Counted from the stretch's first letter, positions 19,949 through 27,976 are shown. The stretch: DNA of 34,745 nt from Oligoflexia bacterium (GCA_031292385.1 JARLHE010000031.1:1-34745); one strand, 5' to 3'. Notes: generated by a model not told the origin, from the sequence alone. Translations and numbers: made by a program.

Positions 19949-21481
19949 TTATTTGATCGTGGACAAAAGAGTCAGAACAGTGGGCCGCACGAGCTCGATC
20001 AGCGGTTTGGGGTAAAGCCCGAAAAACAGCAGGCATCCCACCAATGGAAGCAGATAAGCCCGCTCGCCGAACGTCAAATCCTGAAACTTCGCGCTCGAAA
20101 GCTCCGAACTGGCTTCGCCTAAGAAAACGTTGCGATACATGGTGAACAAGTAATACCCGCTCAATAACGTCGCCACACAGGCCAAAACGACCATTCCGGG
20201 GCTGACCGAATAGCTTCCGATCACGACCAGCGTGCTCCCGACGAATCCGCCGAAACCCGGAACGCCCAGCAACGAAGCCACCGCCAACGCGGCGACCGTG
20301 GCGAGCGCGGGAGCCTGAAGCGCGACGCCGCCAAGCGTCCGCTTGCCCTCTTCGTCGAAGAACCAGGACATTCCGGTTCTCTGAAGAATGGAGTTAGCGA
20401 AAATCCCGAAGCCCGCGATACCAAGGCCCATGACGAGCTGAAGATAAATCGCCCCGACCGTTCCGGGAGAGCTGAGCGAGCCCATGCCGACCAAAACCAA
20501 GCCGAGTTGAACCAGGCAGATATACGCGAGGAGCGTGCGCAAATCACGCTGCGCGATCGCGCAGATCGTCCCGATCACCAGATTGACCGCACCCACCACG
20601 ACGATCGCCGGGGCGAAATGTAAAAAGGTCGCGGGAAAAAGCGAATAGCCCAAGCGTTGGAAAATATAGGCGCCCACCGGAACGGTGATCGCCGAAAGCG
20701 CCACGACCACCGTCATGGGAGCTTCTTCGCTGACCAGCGTAAACCAGCCGTGAACCGGCCAGATCGGGATCCGCAGCGCGAGACCTGCGCCGATCAGGAT
20801 AAACGCGACGGAAGGGACCGAAAGCGTGTACCCGAGAAAATCAAAGGTCTTTCCGACAAGCTTTCCGCCCGCCAGATCCTGGATCAAAAAGCTATGCGGC
20901 TCGATCGAGTGGTAGATCAAGATCAAGGCCGCGAGTAAAAGCGCGTTTCCGATCGCCGACGTCACGACCAAACGAAAGGCCGCCGACTCCCTGCGCTTTC
21001 CGCCCCAGACGCCGACGAGAAAATAGAAAGGCAGAGCGCTCAGAGTCCAGAAAAAGAACTGCAGGAAAATATCCTGCGCGCAGACCGCACCGACCAGAGC
21101 CGCCTGCAAAATAAGGAAAAGGCCGTGGACCCCCCGCTCACCGCGCGGACGATCCCATTCCGCGGCGATCAGAATCGGAAACAAGATGGAAAGCAAAAGA
21201 ACCAAGGGGGCATTCAGGCCATCCATGCCCATCGCGTATTGGATCGAGTAAGCCCCGATCCAAGGATGGCTTTCGATCATCTGCAGATCGGCCGTATGCG
21301 TTTGCATCGAAAATACCAAGGCCGCGCCCGCGAGACTCGAAATCAAACTCGCGCCTAACGCCACAAGCCGCGCCGTCGACCGCCCGAACGTTCGCGCGCC
21401 CGTGCCGGCCGGAAGCAAGGCCTGAAGAACCGCTCCCACAAACGGAGCAACCAACATTAAACTAATGAGGTGATTTTCCAC
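19949..21481 (-). CDS. nuoM: NuoM-like subunit of the second complex I set, pump residues lost
   Basis: Antiporter-like membrane subunit, 510 residues from a GTG start at 21481, two bases after the NuoL-like stop. The frame stays open upstream inside nuoL, but homology begins here. The fold-defining segments align well (IFLQFFFW, FYFLVGVWGG, IPIWPVHGW), so it is a NuoM relative. All four lysine/glutamate pump positions are changed by eye alignment with the other NuoM: E141 to T146, K230 to R237, K261 to P268 and E403 to S416. The histidine of the PVHGW stretch remains. The frame is complete with no internal stop, which argues against simple decay. Confidence 0.92.
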   Translation of the reverse strand: MENHLISLMLVAPFVGAVLQALLPAGTGARTFGRSTARLVALGASLISSLAGAALVFSMQTHTADLQMIESHPWIGAYSIQYAMGMDGLNAPLVLLLSILFPILIAAEWDRPRGERGVHGLFLILQAALVGAVCAQDIFLQFFFWTLSALPFYFLVGVWGGKRRESAAFRLVVTSAIGNALLLAALILIYHSIEPHSFLIQDLAGGKLVGKTFDFLGYTLSVPSVAFILIGAGLALRIPIWPVHGWFTLVSEEAPMTVVVALSAITVPVGAYIFQRLGYSLFPATFLHFAPAIVVVGAVNLVIGTICAIAQRDLRTLLAYICLVQLGLVLVGMGSLSSPGTVGAIYLQLVMGLGIAGFGIFANSILQRTGMSWFFDEEGKRTLGGVALQAPALATVAALAVASLLGVPGFGGFVGSTLVVIGSYSVSPGMVVLACVATLLSGYYLFTMYRNVFLGEASSELSSAKFQDLTFGERAYLLPLVGCLLFFGLYPKPLIELVRPTVLTLLSTIK

Positions 21482-21483
21482 GC

Positions 21484-23454
21484 TCAAGCCCTCAAGAAAT
21501 AAACCAGAATCGCAAACCCCGATCCCAAGGCAAAAATCAAGTACCACTGCACATCGCCGTTCTGCACCCACTGCAGAACCCGCGCTGGCGTTTCCGTCAC
21601 TCGCGAAACGGCCTCACGGGTGCCGTCGGCGATCAGGCGATCCGCGCGCGAAGCCAGAACGCCCGCCCTGCGAAATGGCGTCGCCAAAACCAGCGGAATC
21701 CATCGGCTCCAAAGAGTCCCATCAACCCAAGCCGTGAAATGAGACCCCACCCAATCGACGCCGGCCAGCACGAAAGCGAACCCGTCGTCGACCCGGTAGC
21801 CGCTCGCGACAAAGGCGGACAACCGGTCGTAAAAGCCGTTCTTCGGCTCGCGCTTCGGCAAACGATAAATCCAGTACGCGGCCGCGATACCGATCACGAA
21901 TGCGCCCCAAAGCAATCCGGAGGCGGTCGCGAAATTCGCTTCTTCCGCGATATGCGGCCCTGCCTCGAAAAGCGTGCTCATCAAAGATGGCAAAACCTCG
22001 TCCACCGGGCTCGGCGTACGAGGCAAAGTCCCGCCGGAGATCGAGCCCGTTGCCAAAACCCCAAGAGCGGGAAACAAAACGAGGATCGAAAGGACCACCG
22101 ACATCACCGATGCTTCTTGGGAAAAGCGGCCTTTTCGCACACTGAAAAACAATTTCCACCCCAGAGCCGAGAATAAGCCCAAGCAGATCGCCGCCGCGAC
22201 GGCGACGGCCGGCTGGGAGGCGATCAGGGCCTCCAGCCAAAGTAATCCGCCTCCGGCGGATATAAAGCCCGGCGCGGATGTCGCCACCGCAATGCCAAGC
22301 AACGCGGCCGCCCGCAACCAAGGGGCCAGCGGCGCATCCGAGCCGGCATCCGCGCTCGACAAGGTCGCGCCGATGCCGGAGAAGCTGACAATCCCCAAAC
22401 TCATTCCAAGGAAAAGCGAAAAACCGGCGCGCGGACCAGCAAGAAAAAGCGCCGCGCTCGCGAGAGAAAAGCCCGCCGCCGTCCAAACGCTGAGTGCGTT
22501 TTTGAATTCCTTCTGCAACAGGCCCGACAAAAGACTGAGGCCCGCCGCGATGACCATGAAAAGCGCGGTGGCGGTCATCAGCTCAGTTCCCTCTAGAACA
22601 GGAAACAGCCTCATCAGCGCCGCGAATGCCGCCCACGCGGGAAAAACCTGAGCGAGCACGATTCGAAACCAGATTAAGCTCGGATTTGCGGCCGCGGAGA
22701 GAGAAAACGATGAGCGAATGCTCCAACCCGTCAAAGGAAAAATTCCGAACTGCGCGACAAGCCCGCCAACAAAAAATACCGCGCCAAGGATATCCGCGGC
22801 CAAAGCCCCGACCGCGGGGTTCGCATGACCTGCCTCACCCGTGCTCCAAACCAGTGCGGCGCGCGAACCGGCGATTCCGCAGGCCCCGAAAATCGCGAGA
22901 GCGAGCCCTCCGAACCGCTCCCAAGCGAAGCGGGCGGTGCTTGAGGCTCGTTCGTCATCGTCCCAGAAGCAAAGCTGCGCGATCAAGCCGCCGGCGATGG
23001 CAAGCGCCAGACCAATGAACCCAAGCCAGGGAGTCGCCGAAATCCAAGAAAGCACGACTCCCGCGACGCCCAAACCAACCGCGCCGGCCGCCCTCTCGCG
23101 ACGGGGGCTGGACTGGATCAGTTTTCGGTTGGCCAAAACCACGGCGCCGAGCAAAACCGCCAAAAAAGCCATGAGTAAGCCGAGCCGGTCCTGGAGAATA
23201 CCGACGGTCAGCGCGCCCTCGGCGTCCGTCGGCCAAACCCAACCTCGAAGCCAAACCTTGGCCTTCCATTCGTCTTCAGCCAAGGCATGGGCCGCGAAAA
23301 TCAGCGCTCCCGCCGGAAAAACCAACCCCGCCGCAACAAGCCATTCCGGAGCCTTGGACAAGAGGCGGCCCCAAACAATGGTGATCACGGCCGACATCGC
23401 GAGGAGCAAGGTGCATGCTACGAGAATCAGCGGGATGCTTTGTGGCTCGATCAT
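21484..23454 (-). CDS. nuoL: Highly divergent NuoL-like subunit of the second complex I set
   Basis: A 656-residue multi-spanning protein in the NuoL position (after nuoK, before nuoM). Sequence similarity is low but the architecture fits: about 14 hydrophobic helices, then a long amphipathic stretch (about residues 530-630, including YRVDDGFAF) and a last membrane helix, like the lateral helix and anchor of NuoL. The charged path is gone by eye alignment: E153 to I147, D187 to G183, K245 to Q235, His in ALIHAATM to Trp, and no lysine at the two late positions. The composition is very rich in Ala, Gly and Trp. It overlaps nuoK by 4 nt (ATGA). This is the most divergent gene of the set. Confidence 0.85.
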   Translation of the reverse strand: MIEPQSIPLILVACTLLLAMSAVITIVWGRLLSKAPEWLVAAGLVFPAGALIFAAHALAEDEWKAKVWLRGWVWPTDAEGALTVGILQDRLGLLMAFLAVLLGAVVLANRKLIQSSPRRERAAGAVGLGVAGVVLSWISATPWLGFIGLALAIAGGLIAQLCFWDDDERASSTARFAWERFGGLALAIFGACGIAGSRAALVWSTGEAGHANPAVGALAADILGAVFFVGGLVAQFGIFPLTGWSIRSSFSLSAAANPSLIWFRIVLAQVFPAWAAFAALMRLFPVLEGTELMTATALFMVIAAGLSLLSGLLQKEFKNALSVWTAAGFSLASAALFLAGPRAGFSLFLGMSLGIVSFSGIGATLSSADAGSDAPLAPWLRAAALLGIAVATSAPGFISAGGGLLWLEALIASQPAVAVAAAICLGLFSALGWKLFFSVRKGRFSQEASVMSVVLSILVLFPALGVLATGSISGGTLPRTPSPVDEVLPSLMSTLFEAGPHIAEEANFATASGLLWGAFVIGIAAAYWIYRLPKREPKNGFYDRLSAFVASGYRVDDGFAFVLAGVDWVGSHFTAWVDGTLWSRWIPLVLATPFRRAGVLASRADRLIADGTREAVSRVTETPARVLQWVQNGDVQWYLIFALGSGFAILVYFLRA

Positions 23455-23741
23455 CGCTTAAGAGACCTCAACTCCTGAATGCCTATCTGACGCCTCAGAT
23501 AAAACAAGCGAGTCGAAAGCGCGTAGCCCCCGACCAGCTGAGCGACTCCGCCCAAGATGATGAACAAACCGACGATGTGGCCATGAAGGGGCGCTCCTGA
23601 AGCGACGCCGGCCAGCACGAAGGTCATCGAGGCTCCGATGAGCATCAATTGGATCCCCGCAAAAATTCCGAGAAGGGTGCGCCGTGAGATCACGCTAAAA
23701 AGACCGAGCCCGCCCAACATAGCCGCCAATACAATCAACAC
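23451..23741 (-). CDS. nuoK: NuoK-like subunit of the second complex I set, glutamates lost
   Basis: Three-helix membrane subunit, 96 residues from a GTG at 23741. That start has GGAGA about 8 nt upstream and overlaps nuoJ by 7 nt. The core GIQLMLIGASMTF aligns with CIELMLNAVNLTF of the other NuoK, so the first buried glutamate is Q31 here. The second, 36 residues later, falls at A67 (or Q68 with a one-residue shift). Both glutamates known to be needed for proton transfer in NuoK are therefore absent. The stop overlaps the NuoL-like start in an ATGA. Confidence 0.9.
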   Translation of the reverse strand: MLIVLAAMLGGLGLFSVISRRTLLGIFAGIQLMLIGASMTFVLAGVASGAPLHGHIVGLFIILGGVAQLVGGYALSTRLFYLRRQIGIQELRSLKR

Positions 23742-24262
23742 GGGTCGGTCTCCTTTTCGTCTTCGTCGGCCGCTTCGGGACGGGCGATCACGCCACCGCC
23801 GACCAAAACCACAAAAAGCGTGACTCCGAGCGTTTCGAGCGAAAGCAAGTGCTTTTCGGTCATCAGCTGGCCAAGCGCCAAAAGGTCGTTGTTCTTCAGC
23901 GGAGCCTCCATAGGGCCCGTCGGCGTAGAGGCCCAGCCGAAATAGACCAGCGCCACGAAACACAACCCCACGACCGCGGCGAGAGCCAGCATCGAGATCC
24001 GGCGTCCGCGACCGGCGCCCTGGCCGAGCGAAAAACTTTCTTTTCCGTCAAACATCGCGGCGAAAAAGGTGAACGAAATCGCCACCAGCGTCGAGACGAT
24101 CCATTGAATGACGGCCAAGGTTTCAGCGCCTACCGTTAGATAAATCGTTCCGACACCCAAACTCGCCACCCACAGGGCGAGGGCCGAGGTGCGCATGTTC
24201 TGGGCCAGGACGGCCACGACCGCCGCACCAAGGATGATCAACACAAACGCCGAAATAATCAT
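23735..24262 (-). CDS. nuoJ: NuoJ-like subunit of the second complex I set
   Basis: Membrane subunit of 175 residues from the ATG at 24262, which forms an ATGA overlap with nuoI. Helix order and length fit NuoJ. The usual YAGAIMVLF signature of the third helix is replaced: the matching segment reads VIQWIVSTLVAISF (about 51-64), with serine or isoleucine in place of the tyrosine and no glycine at the conserved bend. A polar acidic C-terminal tail (DEDEKE) ends the protein. The role as a structural membrane-arm subunit is inferred from order and hydrophobic pattern. Confidence 0.88.
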   Translation of the reverse strand: MIISAFVLIILGAAVVAVLAQNMRTSALALWVASLGVGTIYLTVGAETLAVIQWIVSTLVAISFTFFAAMFDGKESFSLGQGAGRGRRISMLALAAVVGLCFVALVYFGWASTPTGPMEAPLKNNDLLALGQLMTEKHLLSLETLGVTLFVVLVGGGVIARPEAADEDEKETDPC

Positions 24263-24816
24263 GGGCTCATGATCCCTTCTTCCCCGTTGCGTTCCCGCTG
24301 TGCCGCCCACTTCGCCTTTTGCTCGGGCGTGATTTTTCCGCGGCCGAAGCTCGCGACCAGCTCCTTGGGGCCGTAGGCGGCGCGCTCGTAATTTCGCGTA
24401 TGCGTGATGGACTGCGGCTGGCATACCTCGACGCAAAGCCCGCAAAAAACGCAGTTGGAAAAATCGATATCGAAAACCGAAACCCAAACCTTGGCCGAAT
24501 CCGGTCGCTGATCGACCTCGATCTGTATGCAATCCGTGGGACAGATTTTCTGGCAGGACTTGCAGCCCGTGCACCGGTCAATGTCATTAAACAGAAGTCC
24601 CCGGCTGCGGGGCGGAAGATCGTCCGCGGTTTTTGACGAAATCGGATCGGGGTACTGCTCGGTGACTTCTTTCCGCAAATCCCCCTTGCCGAAGAGATAG
24701 GGAAGCGCCGTCATGAACGAGCCGCAGGCCGAGTGAAAGCCGCTGAGGATATCAACCAGGTAGTTTTTCGTCGTCGAGAAAATCGAAGTGCCGGGCTTAT
24801 CGTTCAAGTCACTCAC
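24259..24816 (-). CDS. nuoI: NuoI-like ferredoxin subunit of the second complex I set
   Basis: Carries two 4Fe-4S clusters equivalent to N6a and N6b. Ligands are complete: C82, C85, C88, C92 and C122, C125, C128, C132. The length is 185 residues from a GTG at 24816, which has GGAGG 9 nt upstream and overlaps the nuoH stop (GTGA); an ATG 15 nt upstream is the alternative. The C-terminal 50 residues form a charged extension beyond the second cluster (KITPEQKAKWAAQRERNGEE), longer than in the other NuoI. Without NuoEFG in this set, this subunit would be the natural electron entry, for example from a soluble ferredoxin; that is inference. Confidence 0.95.
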   Translation of the reverse strand: MSDLNDKPGTSIFSTTKNYLVDILSGFHSACGSFMTALPYLFGKGDLRKEVTEQYPDPISSKTADDLPPRSRGLLFNDIDRCTGCKSCQKICPTDCIQIEVDQRPDSAKVWVSVFDIDFSNCVFCGLCVEVCQPQSITHTRNYERAAYGPKELVASFGRGKITPEQKAKWAAQRERNGEEGIMSP

Positions 24817-25865
24817 AAAAGCGCCCTCCATCCCGCCCAGATCGCCGCGCCCATGAGCGCCGCCAGCGAAAACGGGCTCAAGACTCTCCAGGCGAAATTC
24901 GTGATCTGGTCCACGCGTCCATGGGGCACGACCCGCGACAACCAAACAACTCCCATCATCAAAGCATAGGCTTTGACCAGAACGCAGACGAGCTCAATCA
25001 CCGCGAGAGAGAACGGGCCGATTTGCTGTGAAATGATTTCCGCCAGATTACCCGGCAAAATCCAAGCGCCGAGGAAAATCACGACCGCGATCACCGACCA
25101 CAGGAAAAAGACATAGAACCGGCCCAACCGGAACAAGCTCAGGCGCCGCCCCGAAAGCTCGGCGGAAACGCCGCCATGCAAATCGATTCGCGAGAGCCCG
25201 CCCGATGTCGGGGCGATGCTCAAAAGAACCAGCCCGCTTGCCACGAAAACAACAAACGCGACGAACTGAAACGGATTCGAAAAGGCCGTCCAGCCCAGTG
25301 GCAGACCGCCTTGCGACGACGCAAGATCGGTCCAGCGAAAACTTCCCGCGCGCACCCCGGCGCAAAGCATGCAAACCAACGCCGGCAACGCGCCCGCAAG
25401 CGCCTGCACCCCGACCCGAACGCCGCCAAACCAGCCATTCACCGACTTTTGGCTGAAACCGAGAAGCATCGTTCCGAGCGCAAGCACCAGCGCGGCCCAA
25501 AAGGGCAAAAAGGCGCTCATATCCGTGTTCACGAAAATCAGCGAGGAGCCGAGAGGAATCACCGCGACCGTGGAGTAAAGCGCCATCGTGTGGACGGCAA
25601 GCCACAGCCCCTCGCGCCAACTCCAGTGATAACGCGTGTCTTTTTGGAGCAGCTTGAGAAGATCGGCGATCGGCTGGAAAAATCCCGCGGGTCCCGCGCG
25701 ATTGGGCCCTACGCGAGCCTGAAAATCGGCGATCAGCTTGCGCTCAAGCCACGACATCAAAGCGACGCTTGGGAAAATCACGACCGCGTATACCCCGAGA
25801 AGCCCGACAATAGAGACGATCCACTCCGGCGTTCCCGGAGAAAAACCCAAAGACTCCGCGCTCAT
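24813..25865 (-). CDS. nuoH: NuoH-like subunit of the second complex I set, acidic loop lost
   Basis: Eight-helix membrane subunit, 350 residues from the ATG at 25865 (ATGA with the nuoD stop). The N-terminal signature WLERK and QARVGPNRAGPAG (39-61) is well kept. The functional quinone-chamber region is not: the [15 protein letters not shown] loop of the other copy aligns with APTSGG and RIDLHGGVSAE (218-236), the glutamate of the YE pair is A159, and KED reads KDT. The acidic residues thought to start the proton path are therefore mostly gone, while the contacts to the peripheral arm seem preserved. Confidence 0.93.
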   Translation of the reverse strand: MSAESLGFSPGTPEWIVSIVGLLGVYAVVIFPSVALMSWLERKLIADFQARVGPNRAGPAGFFQPIADLLKLLQKDTRYHWSWREGLWLAVHTMALYSTVAVIPLGSSLIFVNTDMSAFLPFWAALVLALGTMLLGFSQKSVNGWFGGVRVGVQALAGALPALVCMLCAGVRAGSFRWTDLASSQGGLPLGWTAFSNPFQFVAFVVFVASGLVLLSIAPTSGGLSRIDLHGGVSAELSGRRLSLFRLGRFYVFFLWSVIAVVIFLGAWILPGNLAEIISQQIGPFSLAVIELVCVLVKAYALMMGVVWLSRVVPHGRVDQITNFAWRVLSPFSLAALMGAAIWAGWRALL

Positions 25866-27037
25866 CGGTCGGCCTCCGCCAAACTGATATCCAAGCTCGA
25901 CAACACGACGGGCAGATCTTCGATCCAAATTCCTTTCAGTACCTCCGGAAGCGCCGCCAAGGCCGCGACCGAGGGCACGCCGAACTGCACGCGCGCCGGG
26001 CGCTCACCCCCATCCGAGATGACGTGGCAGCTGAGCAAGCCCCGTGAACTTTCAATCCGCGCATAAGCTTCGCCCGGCGGAATTTGCAGCGCTACCGTCT
26101 CCGGCGTCGCCGCGTCGAGCTCCACCCCGGGACACAGAAAATCGCCGGCGGGCATGGATTCCGCCAGATGCCTCAAAATCCCGAGACTTTCGCCGATTTC
26201 ACGAAGCCGAACCAAAAAACGGTCATGCGCGTCGCCCACCGCGCCGCCCTCGCCACGCCCGACCGGAACATCAAAGTCCTGGCTCGGATAGTTGAGATAA
26301 GGAAAAGCGCGCCGAACATCCATCGGCAAACCCGAGGCACGCGCGTTCGGGCCGGTAAGGCCTGTTTTTTTCGCGAGTTCCGGCGTGATCACGCCGACTT
26401 TGGAGGTCCGCTTCAAGAACGTGCGGTTAAAGGTGAAGAGATCGTTGTACTCCTTGATCCGCGCGCGGATCAGCACGCAGGCCTCCAGCACTCGCTCGAT
26501 AAACCCTTCGGTAACGTCGTTTCTGACCCCGCCGAACCGAAGAAAGCTCAACGAGAACCTCGCGCCCGTCAAAAGCTCGAAAAGATCGAGGACCCGCTCC
26601 CGGTCGCGAAGCACGTAATGAATCATCGTTTCCGCGCCGACGGAGTTCGCGACTTTCACCATGTGAAGCATATGAGCGCTGACTCGCGAAAGTTCCGATA
26701 GGATCGCGCGAATCGCCACCGCGCGGGCGGGAATCTGATATCCCGCGATCTGCTCGACCGCGAGACAAAGCGCGAGCTCGCCAAAAACCGCCGCCTCCGG
26801 ATCAAGATGATCCGCGTAAGTGATGGCCGCACGCCAAGGATGAATCTCGATCGCCTTCTCCAGTCCACGATGCAAAAAACCGGTCTCGACCTTGCCCGAA
26901 ACGACGACCTCGCCATCGAGAGTCAGCCGCAAACACATCTGTCCAGGCAATGCTCCGTGATAAGGACCGATTTCCCAGTGACTGAGATCCGCCAACATGA
27001 GCTCTTCGGAATTTCGGCTTTCTTTTGCCATGCTCAT
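25862..27037 (-). CDS. nuoD: NuoD-like subunit of the second complex I set, quinone-site residues lost
   Basis: A 391-residue homologue of the 49-kDa subunit. It keeps family landmarks such as TGFLHRGLEK, LTGPNARASG, a DVRRAFPY stretch, DFDVPVG and a DR C-terminus. The quinone-site residues are changed: HPAMHG becomes HGALPG (His to P31), the YTDRLNY segment becomes YADHLDP (Arg to H77, Tyr to P80) and VDLGA becomes NSVGA (Asp to S132). There are no [NiFe]-binding cysteine pairs, so it is not a hydrogenase large subunit. A small insertion (GEGGAV) follows the DFDVPVG segment. The start forms ATGA with the nuoC stop; a second ATG two codons in is possible. Confidence 0.95.
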   Translation of the reverse strand: MSMAKESRNSEELMLADLSHWEIGPYHGALPGQMCLRLTLDGEVVVSGKVETGFLHRGLEKAIEIHPWRAAITYADHLDPEAAVFGELALCLAVEQIAGYQIPARAVAIRAILSELSRVSAHMLHMVKVANSVGAETMIHYVLRDRERVLDLFELLTGARFSLSFLRFGGVRNDVTEGFIERVLEACVLIRARIKEYNDLFTFNRTFLKRTSKVGVITPELAKKTGLTGPNARASGLPMDVRRAFPYLNYPSQDFDVPVGRGEGGAVGDAHDRFLVRLREIGESLGILRHLAESMPAGDFLCPGVELDAATPETVALQIPPGEAYARIESSRGLLSCHVISDGGERPARVQFGVPSVAALAALPEVLKGIWIEDLPVVLSSLDISLAEADR

Positions 27038-27534
27038 GAACTCGACCCACCCACGACGAAGTTTTTCCTCAGCGGAAAGCCCCTGGAGCCGGCTTCCGAG
27101 TCTTTCGCTTTAAGCACCAGACTCGCCTCGATCTCGAGCTCGACCCCGTCCGCTCCGACAAATCGAATGCCGAAAAGCTCGCAGGAATAATTTTCCATCG
27201 GCGCCGCCATCGGCCAAAGGTCGCGCACGGTCGGAAAGGACACCCAGGCGTTCGGTTCCGCCGGAACCGCGGTCGCGCGCAAAGCGAAGCATCCGTGCGC
27301 CGCGCGGAAAAAATAAGTGACCATCAGCGCGTCCCCCACTTGGGCCACCGAAATATTCTCCAGGTGGTCCGCCGAGATCTCCTGATCCGCGCGCAGCGCC
27401 TCGACGAGCCTCCGCAAGGATTTTCCGTCCACCCAGCCGAAAGGCACGGGCTCCGGGCCCGCAATGCGGCCCCGGTCAAAAATCACTCCTGGAACAGCTC
27501 GATTAAGCTTCGTTAGAATTGTGTTCGCGTCCAC
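27034..27534 (-). CDS. nuoC: NuoC-like subunit of the second complex I set
   Basis: A 166-residue, divergent 30-kDa-type subunit. The signature is still recognisable: WPMAAPMENYSCELFG at 107-122 for [16 protein letters not shown], then GFPLRKNF at 152-159 for GHPLRKDY. The middle part between these is shortened and its GHP-LRRIL segment is lost. I take the GTG at 27534, which overlaps nuoB by 32 nt and has AGGA upstream at a rather long distance; a second GTG 16 codons later (27486) lies after the nuoB stop and is the alternative. No cofactor is expected. Confidence 0.88.
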   Translation of the reverse strand: MDANTILTKLNRAVPGVIFDRGRIAGPEPVPFGWVDGKSLRRLVEALRADQEISADHLENISVAQVGDALMVTYFFRAAHGCFALRATAVPAEPNAWVSFPTVRDLWPMAAPMENYSCELFGIRFVGADGVELEIEASLVLKAKDSEAGSRGFPLRKNFVVGGSSS

Positions 27535-27976
27535 GACGAATCTTTTCCTGAAGATAAATGAGGCCGTTCATAATCGCTTCCGGCCGCGGAGGGCAGCCCG
27601 GAACATAGACGTCCACCGGAACAACCTCGTTGGCTCCAGCGGTCGTTGCATAACTGTATTTGGGGCCGAAAAGTCCACCGCCGTTGGCGCAAGACCCGAT
27701 CGCAAGCACGTACTTGGGTTCAAGCATCTCATTATAGAGAGCGCGAAGATAGGGCGCCGCCTTGAGGGAAATAGCGCCATTCACGATGAGCAAATCCGAT
27801 TGTCTTGCATCGACCTGTGCCACGGAGCCGAAGCGCTCGAGATCGTAGCGCGCGCCGATGGCGTTCAAGACCTCGTCCGCGCAACAACCGGCCCCGGTCG
27901 AAATCTGCCAAAGGGATTTCGAGCGCGCCCAGCTCAACGCCTTCTGAAGTGTCGAAAAACCAAACGAACCGCTCAT
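27503..27976 (-). CDS. nuoB: NuoB-like N2 cluster subunit of the second complex I set
   Basis: A 157-residue homologue of the N2 subunit. All four cluster ligands remain: C31, C32, C96 and C128 (GCCADE, GSCANGG, VPGCPP). Nearby residues differ from the standard copy: TSCCGIEMM becomes GAGCCADEVL and FSPRQAD becomes VDARQSD, although the Arg-Gln pair is kept. A perfect GGAGG precedes the ATG, which overlaps the nuoA stop (ATGA). An N2-type 4Fe-4S cluster should therefore form, even though its quinone partner residues in NuoD are gone. Confidence 0.95.
   Translation of the reverse strand: MSGSFGFSTLQKALSWARSKSLWQISTGAGCCADEVLNAIGARYDLERFGSVAQVDARQSDLLIVNGAISLKAAPYLRALYNEMLEPKYVLAIGSCANGGGLFGPKYSYATTAGANEVVPVDVYVPGCPPRPEAIMNGLIYLQEKIRRGREHNSNEA

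Noticed and set aside
21484..23454. NuoL-like gene as part of an Mrp-type sodium/proton antiporter
   Set aside because: It sits among nuoB, C, D, H and I homologues that Mrp operons lack, and it has lost the lysines that Mrp antiporter subunits share with NuoL.
25862..27037. NuoD-like protein as the large subunit of a membrane-bound [NiFe] hydrogenase
   Set aside because: Neither the N-terminal nor the C-terminal cysteine pair that binds nickel-iron is present; the positions hold HLDP and LDISLAE.
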